The notes: generated from the letters alone by a model not told the origin. Numbered from the stretch's first letter, positions 1 through 8,316 are shown. The stretch is 64,000 bases of DNA from an uncultured bacterium (GCA_902802585.1 CADCMR010000016.1:1-64000); one strand, 5' to 3'. A program made the numbers and translations.

Positions 1-35
1 AGCGTCTTCCCGGTCATCACGTTGTTTTTTTTCAT
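1..35 (-). CDS. Start of an unidentified gene running off the left edge
   Basis: Only eleven codons are visible, reading MKKNNVMTGKT. The start is supported by a GGAG-type ribosome binding site (complement of 44-48) eight bases upstream of the ATG. The lysine-rich start could belong to many families, so no function is offered. It lies downstream of the reverse transcriptase and its terminator, so it probably has its own promoter. Confidence 0.5.
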   Translation of the reverse strand, partial: MKKNNVMTGKT

Positions 36-167
36 ATAGTTTTCTCCTATGATGAATGTTTTTGTGCGGAACTTGCGCATCAAGTCCCGTCATGGTATTA
101 TGCCAAGAAAAAAGTCGGGAATTAAGCTCAGACCGGGGAGAAAACGACCAGAAGGGCATTTTTTCGC

Positions 168-208
168 AAAAAAAAGGCGGTACAACCAGAGCGTCCCGGT
201 TGTACCGC
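168..208 (-). terminator. Rho-independent terminator after the reverse transcriptase gene
   Basis: On the minus strand a perfect 11-bp stem (arms 177-187 and 198-208) is followed at once by eight T residues (168-175). It sits 27 bases beyond the stop of the reverse transcriptase gene, so it very probably ends that transcript. Confidence 0.85.
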
Positions 209-234
209 AGTGCTCAAAAGAGCAGAGGTAAAAC

Positions 235-2406
235 TCACATGTTATACAGCTGCAAATACAGTTTCGACTTGAATTCGTCGCCCCATGGTTCCCCCAGCAT
301 CCTAATCCAGTTGCGGGTCGACCATTTCGCGAGGTCCTTCAGGTCTTTTCTGGCCAGTCCGGAAATCCTCCGGTAGTGCTGGATGAATCCGGTCATGCGG
401 GCCACAGCTTTTCTCAGTACTTCCGGGTCTTTCGACCTGGAATACAGCTCCAGAGAACGGAGGAAACTTCCACAAATCTCCTTCTCCTTGTCGCGCTGGA
501 TATGCCAGCGTCCCTTGTCCAAACAGACACCGAGGACTTCGAGCTTGCGGATACTGACTATGGTGGTCTTTTCCCGGTTCACCGGACACATCATGGTGCC
601 TTCAATGAACTGGATTACCTTCGCCCGTATCCGTTTAGCCGCGCAGAGGGAGCGACAAAAGATTGTGACGTCATCCGCATAGCGGACGTAGCGGTGCCCA
701 CGTTGCGTCAGTTCCATGTCCAGCTCATGAAGATAGAGCATGGAAGCCAGCCATGGGGACAAAACGCTTCCTTGGGGAGTACCTAACCGGTTTCGTATCA
801 AACCGCCATCGCGGCCTGCGACTACAGGAGTGAGGAACTTGGTAACAAGGTCAATCACGCGTGTGTCCCGCAGGTGGACTTTGAGTTTTTCAATTAGCCG
901 GTAATGAGGCACATTGTCAAAGAAGGCTTTCAAGTCCAGGCAAACGCAGAAATCGTAGCCTTCTTCCCTGATGTGATTCACTTCGGTAATCGCGTTAGCA
1001 ACACTGCGCTTCTCCTGGTATGCAAACGAGATCTTGCTCCAGGTGTTCTCCGGAAAGAATCTGGATATTACCTGAATGATCATCGTCTGCACGATTCTGT
1101 CAAGCACAATGGCTATTCCAAGTGTTCGCCATTTTCCATTCTTTTTGGGAATCAATTTCGTCCTGACTATGTAGGGTCGGAATGTCCCATCCAGCAGGGC
1201 TTTTTGTATCTTATCCCGTTCATGTTTATTGGCGAGCAGTGGTTCGCATACTTCCCGGACATCCTTGTGGTCGTAACCAGCGGCCTTGTGGGGTTTGCTG
1301 TTTACTTTCCGCAGGGCTTCCAGAAAGTTCGTATCATCGGCTATACGGTCCATAAGGTCCATACGGCCGCACACCGGAATCGGATGTCTGCCAATACAGG
1401 GGTCGTAGATCGTCCTGGATGGCTTATTCCGGTGCGGTGAATTTGCGTGAAGAGGGAGACCACCGGGTGCTTTCCTTTTGCCGGTATCTATCAACACGTC
1501 TTTCGACCAGGGCTTCCCTCCGGCGGATCTTTTGTTCTGTCCTTCTGTGGTCCGCGGGTTGCTGGAAACGGTGGTCTGTTGAGGCGCATGCTTCCCTCGC
1601 TTTTCAGCTAATGTCTTGCAAGTCGCCTTATTGCCCGTCGCGCCGACATTGTGTCGAGGCTTCGAGAGGGAGCCGTTCTTCCGCGTGCCTGCAGGAGAAC
1701 GTTTCCCTTGAGGATGCATGCCGGGGACTTCATAATCTTTGTTCTGCTTTTCATGTCCCTGGCGTGTTCGGTTGTCAGGACAGGGATGTTTGCCGACCTG
1801 TGGTGCAGGCATGTCGGTTATCTCCTGTCCTTGTGATTCGCAGCTCTTTCCAGAGGCGTTTCCGCTGTGTCTCTGGCGGTTCCTGCCTTGAATCGGTTGA
1901 GGCTTGCAGTTCCTTCGCCTTTCGGCTGGTGTCTTCTGTTTGCCGTTGTTTCCGGCTTCGTCAGCAGCGGGACGATTTGCCGGTTGGGATGCGTTTTCCA
2001 GTCTATTGGCACACTGGAGCGTTTTCCCGCTCCTGACCGGATGATGATGGTGTTTCTTCCGGTTTTCCTGTTTGTGGTCGGGATCATGGCTGTTGGCTGT
2101 GTGGAAGTTGCCGGAGCCTGCCCGTCCTTGAGATTCGCACTTTCTGTCCGCTGCGTGTCTGTCGTACTCCTTCCGTGGCAGCTGGGGTTCTTGTGTGCGA
2201 ATCAGTGTCACCGAGCCGGGGGGTGTCTTTTCTTTCGGTTCCTTCGGCGCAGTGTCGGGGTTGCCCGCCACATCCATTGGCGGGGTGACGGTAGCCTTTG
2301 GAGTTCCCTTGTCAAGGGGAGGAGGCGTAGATGTCACGACATCGTTGTCGGCTTTCAGTCCGACGGGTTCGGTGTCGTCAGGAAAAGATTGATGAGAAAT
2401 GATCAT
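235..2406 (-). CDS. Group II-like reverse transcriptase with a long repetitive N-terminal extension
   Basis: The C-terminal half (from about residue 349) is a group II intron-type reverse transcriptase. It has the IPKKNGKWRTLGIA fingers motif, a catalytic D491 in LDLKAFFDN, the TPQGSVLSP motif 4 (Q545) and RYADD at 576-579. A thumb/maturase-like segment with the pattern FIQHYRR ends the protein; no HNH endonuclease domain follows. Residues 1-348 are unlike any intron RT I know: almost no bulky hydrophobic residues, rich in K, R, N, Q, P, H and G, and containing two diverged ~99-residue copies (about 88-186 and 187-285, each starting near CESQG). The ATG at 2406 has an AAGGAG site nine bases upstream, so the extension is probably translated. 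No group II domain V hairpin is visible after the stop, so this is probably not a standard intron. Neighbours suggest a defence or mobile-element role; that is inference. Confidence 0.75.
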   Translation of the reverse strand: MIISHQSFPDDTEPVGLKADNDVVTSTPPPLDKGTPKATVTPPMDVAGNPDTAPKEPKEKTPPGSVTLIRTQEPQLPRKEYDRHAADRKCESQGRAGSGNFHTANSHDPDHKQENRKKHHHHPVRSGKTLQCANRLENASQPANRPAADEAGNNGKQKTPAERRRNCKPQPIQGRNRQRHSGNASGKSCESQGQEITDMPAPQVGKHPCPDNRTRQGHEKQNKDYEVPGMHPQGKRSPAGTRKNGSLSKPRHNVGATGNKATCKTLAEKRGKHAPQQTTVSSNPRTTEGQNKRSAGGKPWSKDVLIDTGKRKAPGGLPLHANSPHRNKPSRTIYDPCIGRHPIPVCGRMDLMDRIADDTNFLEALRKVNSKPHKAAGYDHKDVREVCEPLLANKHERDKIQKALLDGTFRPYIVRTKLIPKKNGKWRTLGIAIVLDRIVQTMIIQVISRFFPENTWSKISFAYQEKRSVANAITEVNHIREEGYDFCVCLDLKAFFDNVPHYRLIEKLKVHLRDTRVIDLVTKFLTPVVAGRDGGLIRNRLGTPQGSVLSPWLASMLYLHELDMELTQRGHRYVRYADDVTIFCRSLCAAKRIRAKVIQFIEGTMMCPVNREKTTIVSIRKLEVLGVCLDKGRWHIQRDKEKEICGSFLRSLELYSRSKDPEVLRKAVARMTGFIQHYRRISGLARKDLKDLAKWSTRNWIRMLGEPWGDEFKSKLYLQLYNM
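1553..2145 (-). repeat. Two diverged ~297-bp tandem copies inside the RT N-terminal extension
   Basis: The segments about 1553-1849 and 1850-2145 align along their length. Shared blocks include a GTTGAGGC start, a TTTCCCGC/TTTCCCTT block, and a GATTCGCA end at about 1836 and 2133. Encoded residues share a CESQG start, a PD..H..N.K pattern and a lysine-rich tail. The copies keep one reading frame despite being strongly diverged. Confidence 0.6.
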
Positions 2407-2785
2407 GGTTTTTATCTCCTTCTGATCGTTTCAGAAAAATGAGAACTGTGTTACGGTAGCGCGGAACGGTAAACAAATAATCCGTGGAAAACGGAAGATG
2501 TCGTCAGGACTGACGGAGCGCGACAAAGTACACCGTCATCGAAGAAAGAGTCTTCAATGGCAGATGCCGGATGACGCAGAAGCGGATGGCAGGCCAGTAC
2601 TGACAGTGCCAGTATCCTTAAGATGCCGGATGATGCGGTGGGTACTGCCGATGTCGTCTCCTGCCGTTTTGCCGTTTGTCCGGCATCGCATCGCCCGACC
2701 CGGATAAATGTTCGGAAATGCTCCTCGCATCCGATCCCCCTGTATGACGTCTTTGGTATCCGGGAATGACACATATTGAATCTCT
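2407..2785 (-). other. Long leader of the RT gene, possible structured RNA
   Basis: No convincing gene lies here. From a TATAAT-like -10 (complement of 2786-2791) to the RT start there are about 370 transcribed but untranslated bases. The leader has an internal 16-bp direct repeat differing at one position (2562-2577 and 2621-2636, core AGATGCCGGATG) plus several short self-complementary blocks around 2590-2660. An upstream non-coding RNA is known for retrons and some defence RTs, but similarity to those is not shown here. Confidence 0.35.
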
Positions 2786-2831
2786 ATTATATCATACCTA
2801 TTTAAAACAGGTGGAATTAGAAATTCCACCT
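2786..2831 (-). promoter_or_regulatory. Putative RT promoter with an overlapping operator palindrome
   Basis: The complement of 2786-2791 is TATAAT. Its expected -35 area falls on a perfect inverted repeat with 10-bp arms (2809-2818 and 2822-2831, arm AGGTGGAATT). A third half-site AGGTGGAA follows at 2833. No good -35 hexamer is seen, which would fit an activator-dependent or tightly repressed promoter. Confidence 0.45.
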
Positions 2832-3003
2832 GAGGTGGAAAATTCGTTCGGAAAAGTTGCTATGCCACGAATCCGGTGCGAATGCCTCAGAAACAGCCCG
2901 ACGATGCCACATAAGCCAGTCCGGAGGAAGTTCGGACTTTTTTTCCCGAACTTCCTTCCGAACATCACGTCTGTGCCCGTGATGACACCTGTTACCGATT
3001 CCA

Positions 3004-4434
3004 TCAAGACAGAATTCCCGGTGGAATCGCGTTGAAATTCAGGCCGATCACTCCCCCCTTCTCAACGGATTCGAGAGGTTGGCCGTTTCTCCCGAAAATC
3101 CTGACCCAGCCACGCGCTGACAGTTCATTCAGCAAAACCTCGCGAGTCTTACTATCCCAGCCTGTTCCGTTGGAATTCCTGCTGATTTGCGCCAGGGAGA
3201 TTGCCGGACCGTTTTTTTCGCTGATACGGGCGAGAAGGCGAAGCATCCTGTGAAGATTCTCCTCCTGCATCCGGGCAAACCCCTCAAGGTTATTGAGTTC
3301 GCCGAGCGCGGATTCCGCCATCGCCAGAATCCAGCTGAGGATTAGTCCGGCGCGTTCAAGGTGGTCGGGCGTCACCACAAGCGGCGTTTTGGAAAGAAGT
3401 GAGAGGTCGCTCGGAATCGCCAACATCAAAGCAATCCGGGGCAAATATTCGTTTCCGTAACGGAGGACCAGCGGCCGCATCGTCGGGGATATATCCGTAA
3501 GGATCGGATCCGTAAAATTTATGTTGTAGTCCGGGTCGGGTATCTCCACACTTCCTTCCAGCCCCGAAATTACAAACAAACCGTTTTGCAGGCGGGCCAC
3601 ATCATACTCGGCATCGGGGTTGCACGGATTGAACGCATAGTCCATGTCCCCCTCGGTCAGCGTGAAAATGAGGAAACGGCCGAAAAGCCCTTGCCCGATG
3701 TCGATTTCTCGACCGATAAGCTTCAGCATTTCCGGCTGAATCGCAGCATAAACTGATGGATAAAACCACGGCGCTGACCGATCGGGAGCATTGCTTCTTT
3801 TGGAAAGGCGGTCGTTGAACTTCCCGGCGTTGAACGCTTCTGTCAAGAATCTCTTAAGTCGGCCCTGCGATCCTTTCCCTTGGAGAATCTGGCTAAACTC
3901 TTCGAATTCGAGTACGCAATGGGGATTTTCAACGGCGGCGTCTTTGATGCCTTCCGGGCTACCGTCTGATATTCTCTGATAATCCACCGCTTCGACAAGC
4001 CGGATACATCCCATACCCTTGCCTGCGCCCGACGGAGCCACGATCATCACGTACGCGTTGCAAACATTTCCGAAACCCGTTCTTATGTAGAGTCGGGAGA
4101 GTTTGGCGGGAGTTATGTTGGGCATTGGTTCGATGTCGCCGTTGAAATCAAATTCAAAACCCGGCAACTTGCCCCGATGGGTCAGTGCCGCCGCCATAAG
4201 GATAACGGCCTGGCCGAAAATCAGCGGAAATGGAATGTTTCGCCGGTAGTTCTTCGCAAGCGCATCGCAAATGACTTCGAGATAGCTTCCACCGATCGCC
4301 CATTTTACATCTTCGACCGTCGTGTCTCTCCAGAAGAACGGCTCGATGATTTCGGGTTCAGTGGTTGTGGTTTCGATGCCGGGGGCATCGACGGCGGTCG
4401 CCTTGGCGGCGGCTTGTTTTGTTTCTTGTTGCAT
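3004..4434 (-). CDS. DUF3987-like P-loop ATPase (primase/helicase-associated)
   Basis: This 476-residue protein has a Walker A-like loop APSGAGKG near residues 133-140, in which the usual T/S after GK is glycine. An acidic LEFEEFSQIL block and a long helical C-terminal half follow. The layout matches the DUF3987 family, found in plasmids, prophages and integrative elements, where members resemble the helicase part of primase-helicases. It starts at an ATG with a GAGGAG site seven bases upstream. It lies between the RT gene and a helix-turn-helix gene on the same strand, about 600 bp from the RT start. The first ~35 residues are a low-complexity alanine/threonine/glutamate tail. A replication role for a mobile element is inferred. 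Confidence 0.65.
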   Translation of the reverse strand: MQQETKQAAAKATAVDAPGIETTTTEPEIIEPFFWRDTTVEDVKWAIGGSYLEVICDALAKNYRRNIPFPLIFGQAVILMAAALTHRGKLPGFEFDFNGDIEPMPNITPAKLSRLYIRTGFGNVCNAYVMIVAPSGAGKGMGCIRLVEAVDYQRISDGSPEGIKDAAVENPHCVLEFEEFSQILQGKGSQGRLKRFLTEAFNAGKFNDRLSKRSNAPDRSAPWFYPSVYAAIQPEMLKLIGREIDIGQGLFGRFLIFTLTEGDMDYAFNPCNPDAEYDVARLQNGLFVISGLEGSVEIPDPDYNINFTDPILTDISPTMRPLVLRYGNEYLPRIALMLAIPSDLSLLSKTPLVVTPDHLERAGLILSWILAMAESALGELNNLEGFARMQEENLHRMLRLLARISEKNGPAISLAQISRNSNGTGWDSKTREVLLNELSARGWVRIFGRNGQPLESVEKGGVIGLNFNAIPPGILS

Positions 4435-4697
4435 AAGAAAACTCCTCTATGCGGGTTTGTCCGACTGATTCCGTCGGTTTTGATTTTGCCTTACCATATC
4501 TGCCGTTTTTTCATTTTTGTCGAAAATAATCGCAAAAGACGAGGATAATGGCGAAAAATCAGAAGATGACAGGCAAAAAACAGCCTCAGAAAAATTTTTT
4601 CAAAAATTTTTAAGGAGCAAATCGCAGAACGTTGTGTTGCACCCGGTTTCAGGCCTTGGTGCGGACCGAAACCGGGTGGCCGGATGACGGGGAGCTG
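4435..4697. other. Intergenic stretch with an inverted repeat
   Basis: It contains an 11-bp inverted repeat (arm CACCCGGTTTC, about 4638-4676) and an A/T palindrome near 4589-4611. The inverted repeat could form a hairpin after the helix-turn-helix gene, but no T-run follows directly, so I do not call a terminator. Confidence 0.3.
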
Positions 4698-5189
4698 TCA
4701 AAACTCGAACCCCGTTTCTTCCGTCAGAGTTGCCTTCGAGGCATCGGTTGTTCCTGTCGATGATGGCCAGGGACGGGATGTCGTTGACGAAACGCCGTTG
4801 TCGGCGAAGTTTCGGATTTCTTCTTCGTCGAACCTCACCTTCCGCGAAGAAAAACCGATTTGAGAGATGTAACCTTTTCTGACATAAGACCTTAGCGTTG
4901 GTCTTGAAATTCCCCCAAGGATTTCCATGGCTTGCCTGGCTCCAATCAGATGGCGGTGTTTCGCCGTTGTCAGTCGGATACTTCGAAGGATAGTTTCGAT
5001 TTTGTCCTTGGGGACGGTCTCGTCCGCAGCCAAGAAGGTGCGGTTGTTTCTTGCTTCATAATTTCTTCTCTTTCTGAACGCGAGTTGATTTGGTGCGTCC
5101 AACAGAGCGGAAGCGTCAACAATGATCCGTGAAAAAAGAAAAGCCGTCTCCAGTCCTTGGATTTCATGGAGATGGCTGCAACCCTGCAA
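4698..5189 (-). CDS. Helix-turn-helix (excisionase/MerR-like) DNA-binding protein, start uncertain
   Basis: The C-terminal half has a clear winged helix-turn-helix of the excisionase/MerR type at about residues 82-135: LIGARQAMEILG, then SRPTLRSYVRKGYI, then a wing ending RFDEEEIRNFA. A serine/threonine-rich tail follows. The open frame begins with TTG at 5189 without a good ribosome binding site. A well-placed ATG with a GAGAAG site at 5059 opens a different frame (MKQETTAPSW...) that stops at 4970, so either the true start is internal or a frameshift has split the gene. Such small proteins often control excision or copy number of integrative elements, which fits the DUF3987 neighbour. The exact target is unknown. 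Confidence 0.6.
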   Translation of the reverse strand: MQGCSHLHEIQGLETAFLFSRIIVDASALLDAPNQLAFRKRRNYEARNNRTFLAADETVPKDKIETILRSIRLTTAKHRHLIGARQAMEILGGISRPTLRSYVRKGYISQIGFSSRKVRFDEEEIRNFADNGVSSTTSRPWPSSTGTTDASKATLTEETGFEF

Positions 5190-5259
5190 GAGCGGCTAAA
5201 GAAGAGATTGATTCCCTTGATTTGCCCAGCAGGCCGAGGAATGTGATCGGGGAGGAGAG

Positions 5260-6345
5260 TTATGTTTTTCGGTTGAACTTGGCGGAGGCTTTCCGCGTTT
5301 TCTGTCGAATCTCTGCCGGATCGTATGCCTGACAGGCATCGGCAAGACGCAGGATCGCTTTTCGCACGGCATCAACAAAACTTGATGGCGTTTCAGGGCT
5401 GGCGTTTCCCTGTTGATTCAGAATCCACGGCACAAGCCGTTCCAGCGGGGCGGCAGGGACGGTCATGAGATAACTTCCGTCTTCATCCTGTAAGAATTTC
5501 TGTCCGCTGTGCAACGGGTTGGCAATGGCGTACATCCTTCCGGCATCGTTCAGCCGGATGCTGATATCGGAAATGCTCTTATAATTCCAGAACGTATCAG
5601 AGGTGATGTTTTCAATGGTGTCTGTCGCCGGGGCAAAGGTTTCATCAAGTATGGCGGCTGCCTGTATCTGAGCAAGATGGAAGGTGCGCCATTCGCCGCG
5701 AAGTCGACAAAGCCCCTTGATGCTCCACCTCATATCGTAGAAAACGAGTGCATGCGGCTCAATGTCGCGCACGGTGGAGTTGCCGTTGAGGTCAGTATAG
5801 CTGATGGTCAGAACGCGTCGCTTGCTCCACGCATCGAAAACCATCTTGAAAACCTCTTCCCTCGTCTTGCTGTTATCGCCTGTCAGGATTTTGAGCGACT
5901 TCAATAGGTCTCCGGTCAGTTCGCTGGACTCGTTGTACCGGATGATTTCGTCGACAGCAGAAATGACGCGTCTGCTGATCTCTTCCGGGAAAATATCCTG
6001 CGACAGCTTGCCGCCAATGACGACGGCAAGAAGCTGGTCCGGGTTCAGCAGCGCGGGAACCTGAAACGTCCATTTCTGGTCCGTAAGACGGTATGCGGCT
6101 TCGTGTCGGTCGTACTCAATCGGTGCGAAATACTCATCCTTCAACACCCGGATGTCGCGCTGAATCGTCCGGTTCACGCATCCCATGTAAGCGCCAGGCT
6201 CAAACTCGGTACGGTCCAACCGTCTCCTTATCTCCTGCATCTTCACCAGATCTTTTTCCTTCAGCATGGTCACGATTGCCGCCATGCGGTGAAGCTGTTT
6301 CCTGGATGCGATGAACTGCGCCTGTTTCTGGTCCTTGTCCGGCAT
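5260..6345 (-). CDS. WYL-domain transcriptional regulator
   Basis: This 361-residue protein has an N-terminal HTH (about 15-80, with VNRTIQRDIRVLKDEYFAPIEYD typical of HTH_11) and a central WYL sensor domain (about 180-240). In the WYL core the usual W-Y-L is W-S-I (MRWSIKGLC). WYL proteins such as BrxR and CapW repress phage-defence operons and sense ligands or nucleic acid. It is transcribed divergently from the type I restriction operon, and the 144-bp gap holds a perfect 12-bp-arm palindrome, making it the likely controller of hsdM and of itself. The ATG has a GGAG site six bases upstream. The ligand is unknown. Confidence 0.85.
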   Translation of the reverse strand: MPDKDQKQAQFIASRKQLHRMAAIVTMLKEKDLVKMQEIRRRLDRTEFEPGAYMGCVNRTIQRDIRVLKDEYFAPIEYDRHEAAYRLTDQKWTFQVPALLNPDQLLAVVIGGKLSQDIFPEEISRRVISAVDEIIRYNESSELTGDLLKSLKILTGDNSKTREEVFKMVFDAWSKRRVLTISYTDLNGNSTVRDIEPHALVFYDMRWSIKGLCRLRGEWRTFHLAQIQAAAILDETFAPATDTIENITSDTFWNYKSISDISIRLNDAGRMYAIANPLHSGQKFLQDEDGSYLMTVPAAPLERLVPWILNQQGNASPETPSSFVDAVRKAILRLADACQAYDPAEIRQKTRKASAKFNRKT

Positions 6346-6393
6346 GAAATCTCCGTCTTTTCAGTTTTTTTCGACTTTTTTATGACAGACGAC

Positions 6394-6420
6394 AGCAAGA
6401 GACAAGATTTGTCTCTTGCT
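6394..6420. promoter_or_regulatory. Perfect palindromic operator between the WYL gene and hsdM
   Basis: Arms 6394-6405 (AGCAAGAGACAA) and 6409-6420 are exact reverse complements around GAT. A TATAAT box for the rightward operon starts at 6427. On the minus strand, TTGTCT within the palindrome is followed after 17 bp by TAAAAA, a likely leftward promoter. A dimer bound here would block both promoters; the WYL protein is the obvious candidate. Confidence 0.75.
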
Positions 6421-6489
6421 ATGGTGTATAATATATCCCGAAAAAAACAAAATACAAACCATCGATTCCACAAAAACAGGATAAAAACC

Positions 6490-8316
6490 ATGACCGCTGA
6501 AGAATCTATGAGCACCGTCGGACGGAACATCCAGGAGAAGGCGACCGTCATCTGGAACGTCGCAAACTCGCTTTTCGGGGCATACAAACCACACGAATAC
6601 GGCCTCGTCATCCTGCCGATGACCGTAATCAAGCGTTTTCACGACTGTCTGTTGCCGACCCATGATGCCGTGCTGAAGAAGTACGAGGAAATCAAGCATC
6701 TGGCGGTCCGGGACGGCTTCCTCTGCAAGGCGTCAGGTTATTCCTTTTATAACATCAGTAAGTTCACGTTTGAAACGCTCCGCTCCGATGCCGACAACAT
6801 CGAGGCCAATTTCCGCGCCTACATCAACGGCTTCTCGGACAACATCAGCGACATTCTGGACCGCATGAGCTTCGACGACCAGATCAAGCGCATGTCCGAA
6901 GCCGGGCTGCTCTATCAGGTGATTGTCGATTTCTGTTCCGACAAGGCGAACATGCACCCCGACAGGATCACGGCTGTGGACATGGGGTACATCTTCGAGA
7001 ACCTGGTCCAGCGGTTCTCCGAAAGCTACGACGAGGAAGCGGGAGCTCACTTCACCAGCCGCGACATTATTTATACCATGTGCGACCTGCTCGCGACCGG
7101 CGACGATTTCGGCGCGGACGGCACCAGCAAGACCGTCTACGACATGACCATGGGCACCAGCCAGATGCTGACCTGCATGGAGGAACGGCTGCACCAGCTG
7201 GACACCGAACTTCTGGTTACGACCTTCGGGCAGGAGCTGAACCCCTTCACCTATGGCATCGCGAAGGCGGACATGCTCATTCGCGGCGGCAATCCGGACA
7301 ACATGAAGTTCGGCGACACGCTGAACAAGGATCAGTTCTCCGGTTACAATTTCGACTACATCATCTCCAATCCCCCGTTCGGGATCGACTGGAAGCGCGA
7401 GGCCGCCGATGTGGAGGCGGAAGCTCGTCTGGGGGCGCAAGGGCGTTTCGGCGCGGGGCTGCCGTCGAAGAGCGACGGACAGATGCTTTTCCTGCTGAAC
7501 GGCGTCGCCAAGCTCGCGCCGAAGGGACGAATGGCGATCATTCAGAACGGCTCTTCGCTCTTCACCGGGGATGCCGGTTCGGGCCCAAGCGAAATCCGCC
7601 GCTACCTGATCGAAAACGACTGGCTGGACGCCATCGTGCAGCTCCCGAACGACAGCTTCTACAACACCGGCATCGCCACCTATGTGTGGATCGTCACGAA
7701 GGACAAGCCGGAACCCCATGCGGGCAAGGTCCTGCTCATCGACGCCAGCCAGTGCTTCGAGCCGCGCAGGAAATCCATCGGCAACAAGCGCGTGGATATC
7801 ACCGACGCCTGCCGCAATCTCATTGTTCAGGCATACGGCGATTTCGTCTCCGACGACCGCACGGAAACGCTTGCCAACGGGCGCACGATCATCTGCCGCA
7901 GCCGCGTAATGGACACCGTCGAATTCGGCTACAACAAGATCATCGTGGAAAGCCCGCTCATGGACGAAGCCGGAAACAGGGTCCTGAAGAAGGGTAAGCC
8001 CGTCGCGGACACCGAGAAGCGCGACACGGAGAACGTCCCGCTCGACGAGGACATCAACGATTACCTCGCTCGTGAGGTGCTGCCCTACAATCCCGACGCA
8101 TGGATCGACAAGTCCAAGACGAAGGTCGGCTACGAAATCCCGTTCACCCGTGTCTTCTACGTCTACAAGGAACTGGAGAAGGCCGACGACATCGCCGCCC
8201 GCATTGAGGAACACGAACGCTCCCTGATGCAGAAACTTCACGCACTTTTCGGCGAGGAGAAATTGAAGGGCAACGATTATTCCTACTACAAGGAAGAAAA
8301 TACCGAGGAGGAATGA
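6490..8316 (+). CDS. hsdM: Type I restriction-modification system, DNA methyltransferase subunit M
   Basis: The 608-residue protein has an N-terminal helical domain (NVANSLFGAYKPHEYGLVILPM) and an N6-adenine methyltransferase domain. The catalytic motif NPPFG is at 294-298. The SAM-binding motif I region is unusual, reading YDMTMGTSQML near 216-226 rather than a glycine-rich FxGxG; motif FGQELNPFTYGIAKADM follows. The reading frame is open upstream to 6103, but that stretch overlaps the WYL gene and promoter, so the ATG at 6490 is chosen. It pairs with HsdS for sequence recognition. The stop is three bases before the DUF4145 gene, so the genes are co-transcribed. Confidence 0.93.
   Translation: MTAEESMSTVGRNIQEKATVIWNVANSLFGAYKPHEYGLVILPMTVIKRFHDCLLPTHDAVLKKYEEIKHLAVRDGFLCKASGYSFYNISKFTFETLRSDADNIEANFRAYINGFSDNISDILDRMSFDDQIKRMSEAGLLYQVIVDFCSDKANMHPDRITAVDMGYIFENLVQRFSESYDEEAGAHFTSRDIIYTMCDLLATGDDFGADGTSKTVYDMTMGTSQMLTCMEERLHQLDTELLVTTFGQELNPFTYGIAKADMLIRGGNPDNMKFGDTLNKDQFSGYNFDYIISNPPFGIDWKREAADVEAEARLGAQGRFGAGLPSKSDGQMLFLLNGVAKLAPKGRMAIIQNGSSLFTGDAGSGPSEIRRYLIENDWLDAIVQLPNDSFYNTGIATYVWIVTKDKPEPHAGKVLLIDASQCFEPRRKSIGNKRVDITDACRNLIVQAYGDFVSDDRTETLANGRTIICRSRVMDTVEFGYNKIIVESPLMDEAGNRVLKKGKPVADTEKRDTENVPLDEDINDYLAREVLPYNPDAWIDKSKTKVGYEIPFTRVFYVYKELEKADDIAARIEEHERSLMQKLHALFGEEKLKGNDYSYYKEENTEEE

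Noticed and set aside
235..2406. Diversity-generating retroelement or retron RT
   Set aside because: Motif 4 is QGSVLSP (group II type), not the SQ form of DGRs, and no template/variable repeat pair or retron NAxxH motif was seen.
1867..2442. Hydrophobic plus-strand frame opposite the RT extension
   Set aside because: It is the reverse of a hydrophilic coding region; no ribosome site or family match.
2900..2960. Terminator near 2925-2955
   Set aside because: There are strong inverted repeats around a T-run, but in neither orientation does a T-run follow the best stem next to an ending gene that clearly needs it.
6103..6489. Extension of hsdM upstream to 6103
   Set aside because: It would overlap the WYL gene, the palindrome and the promoter, and the added residues do not match HsdM.
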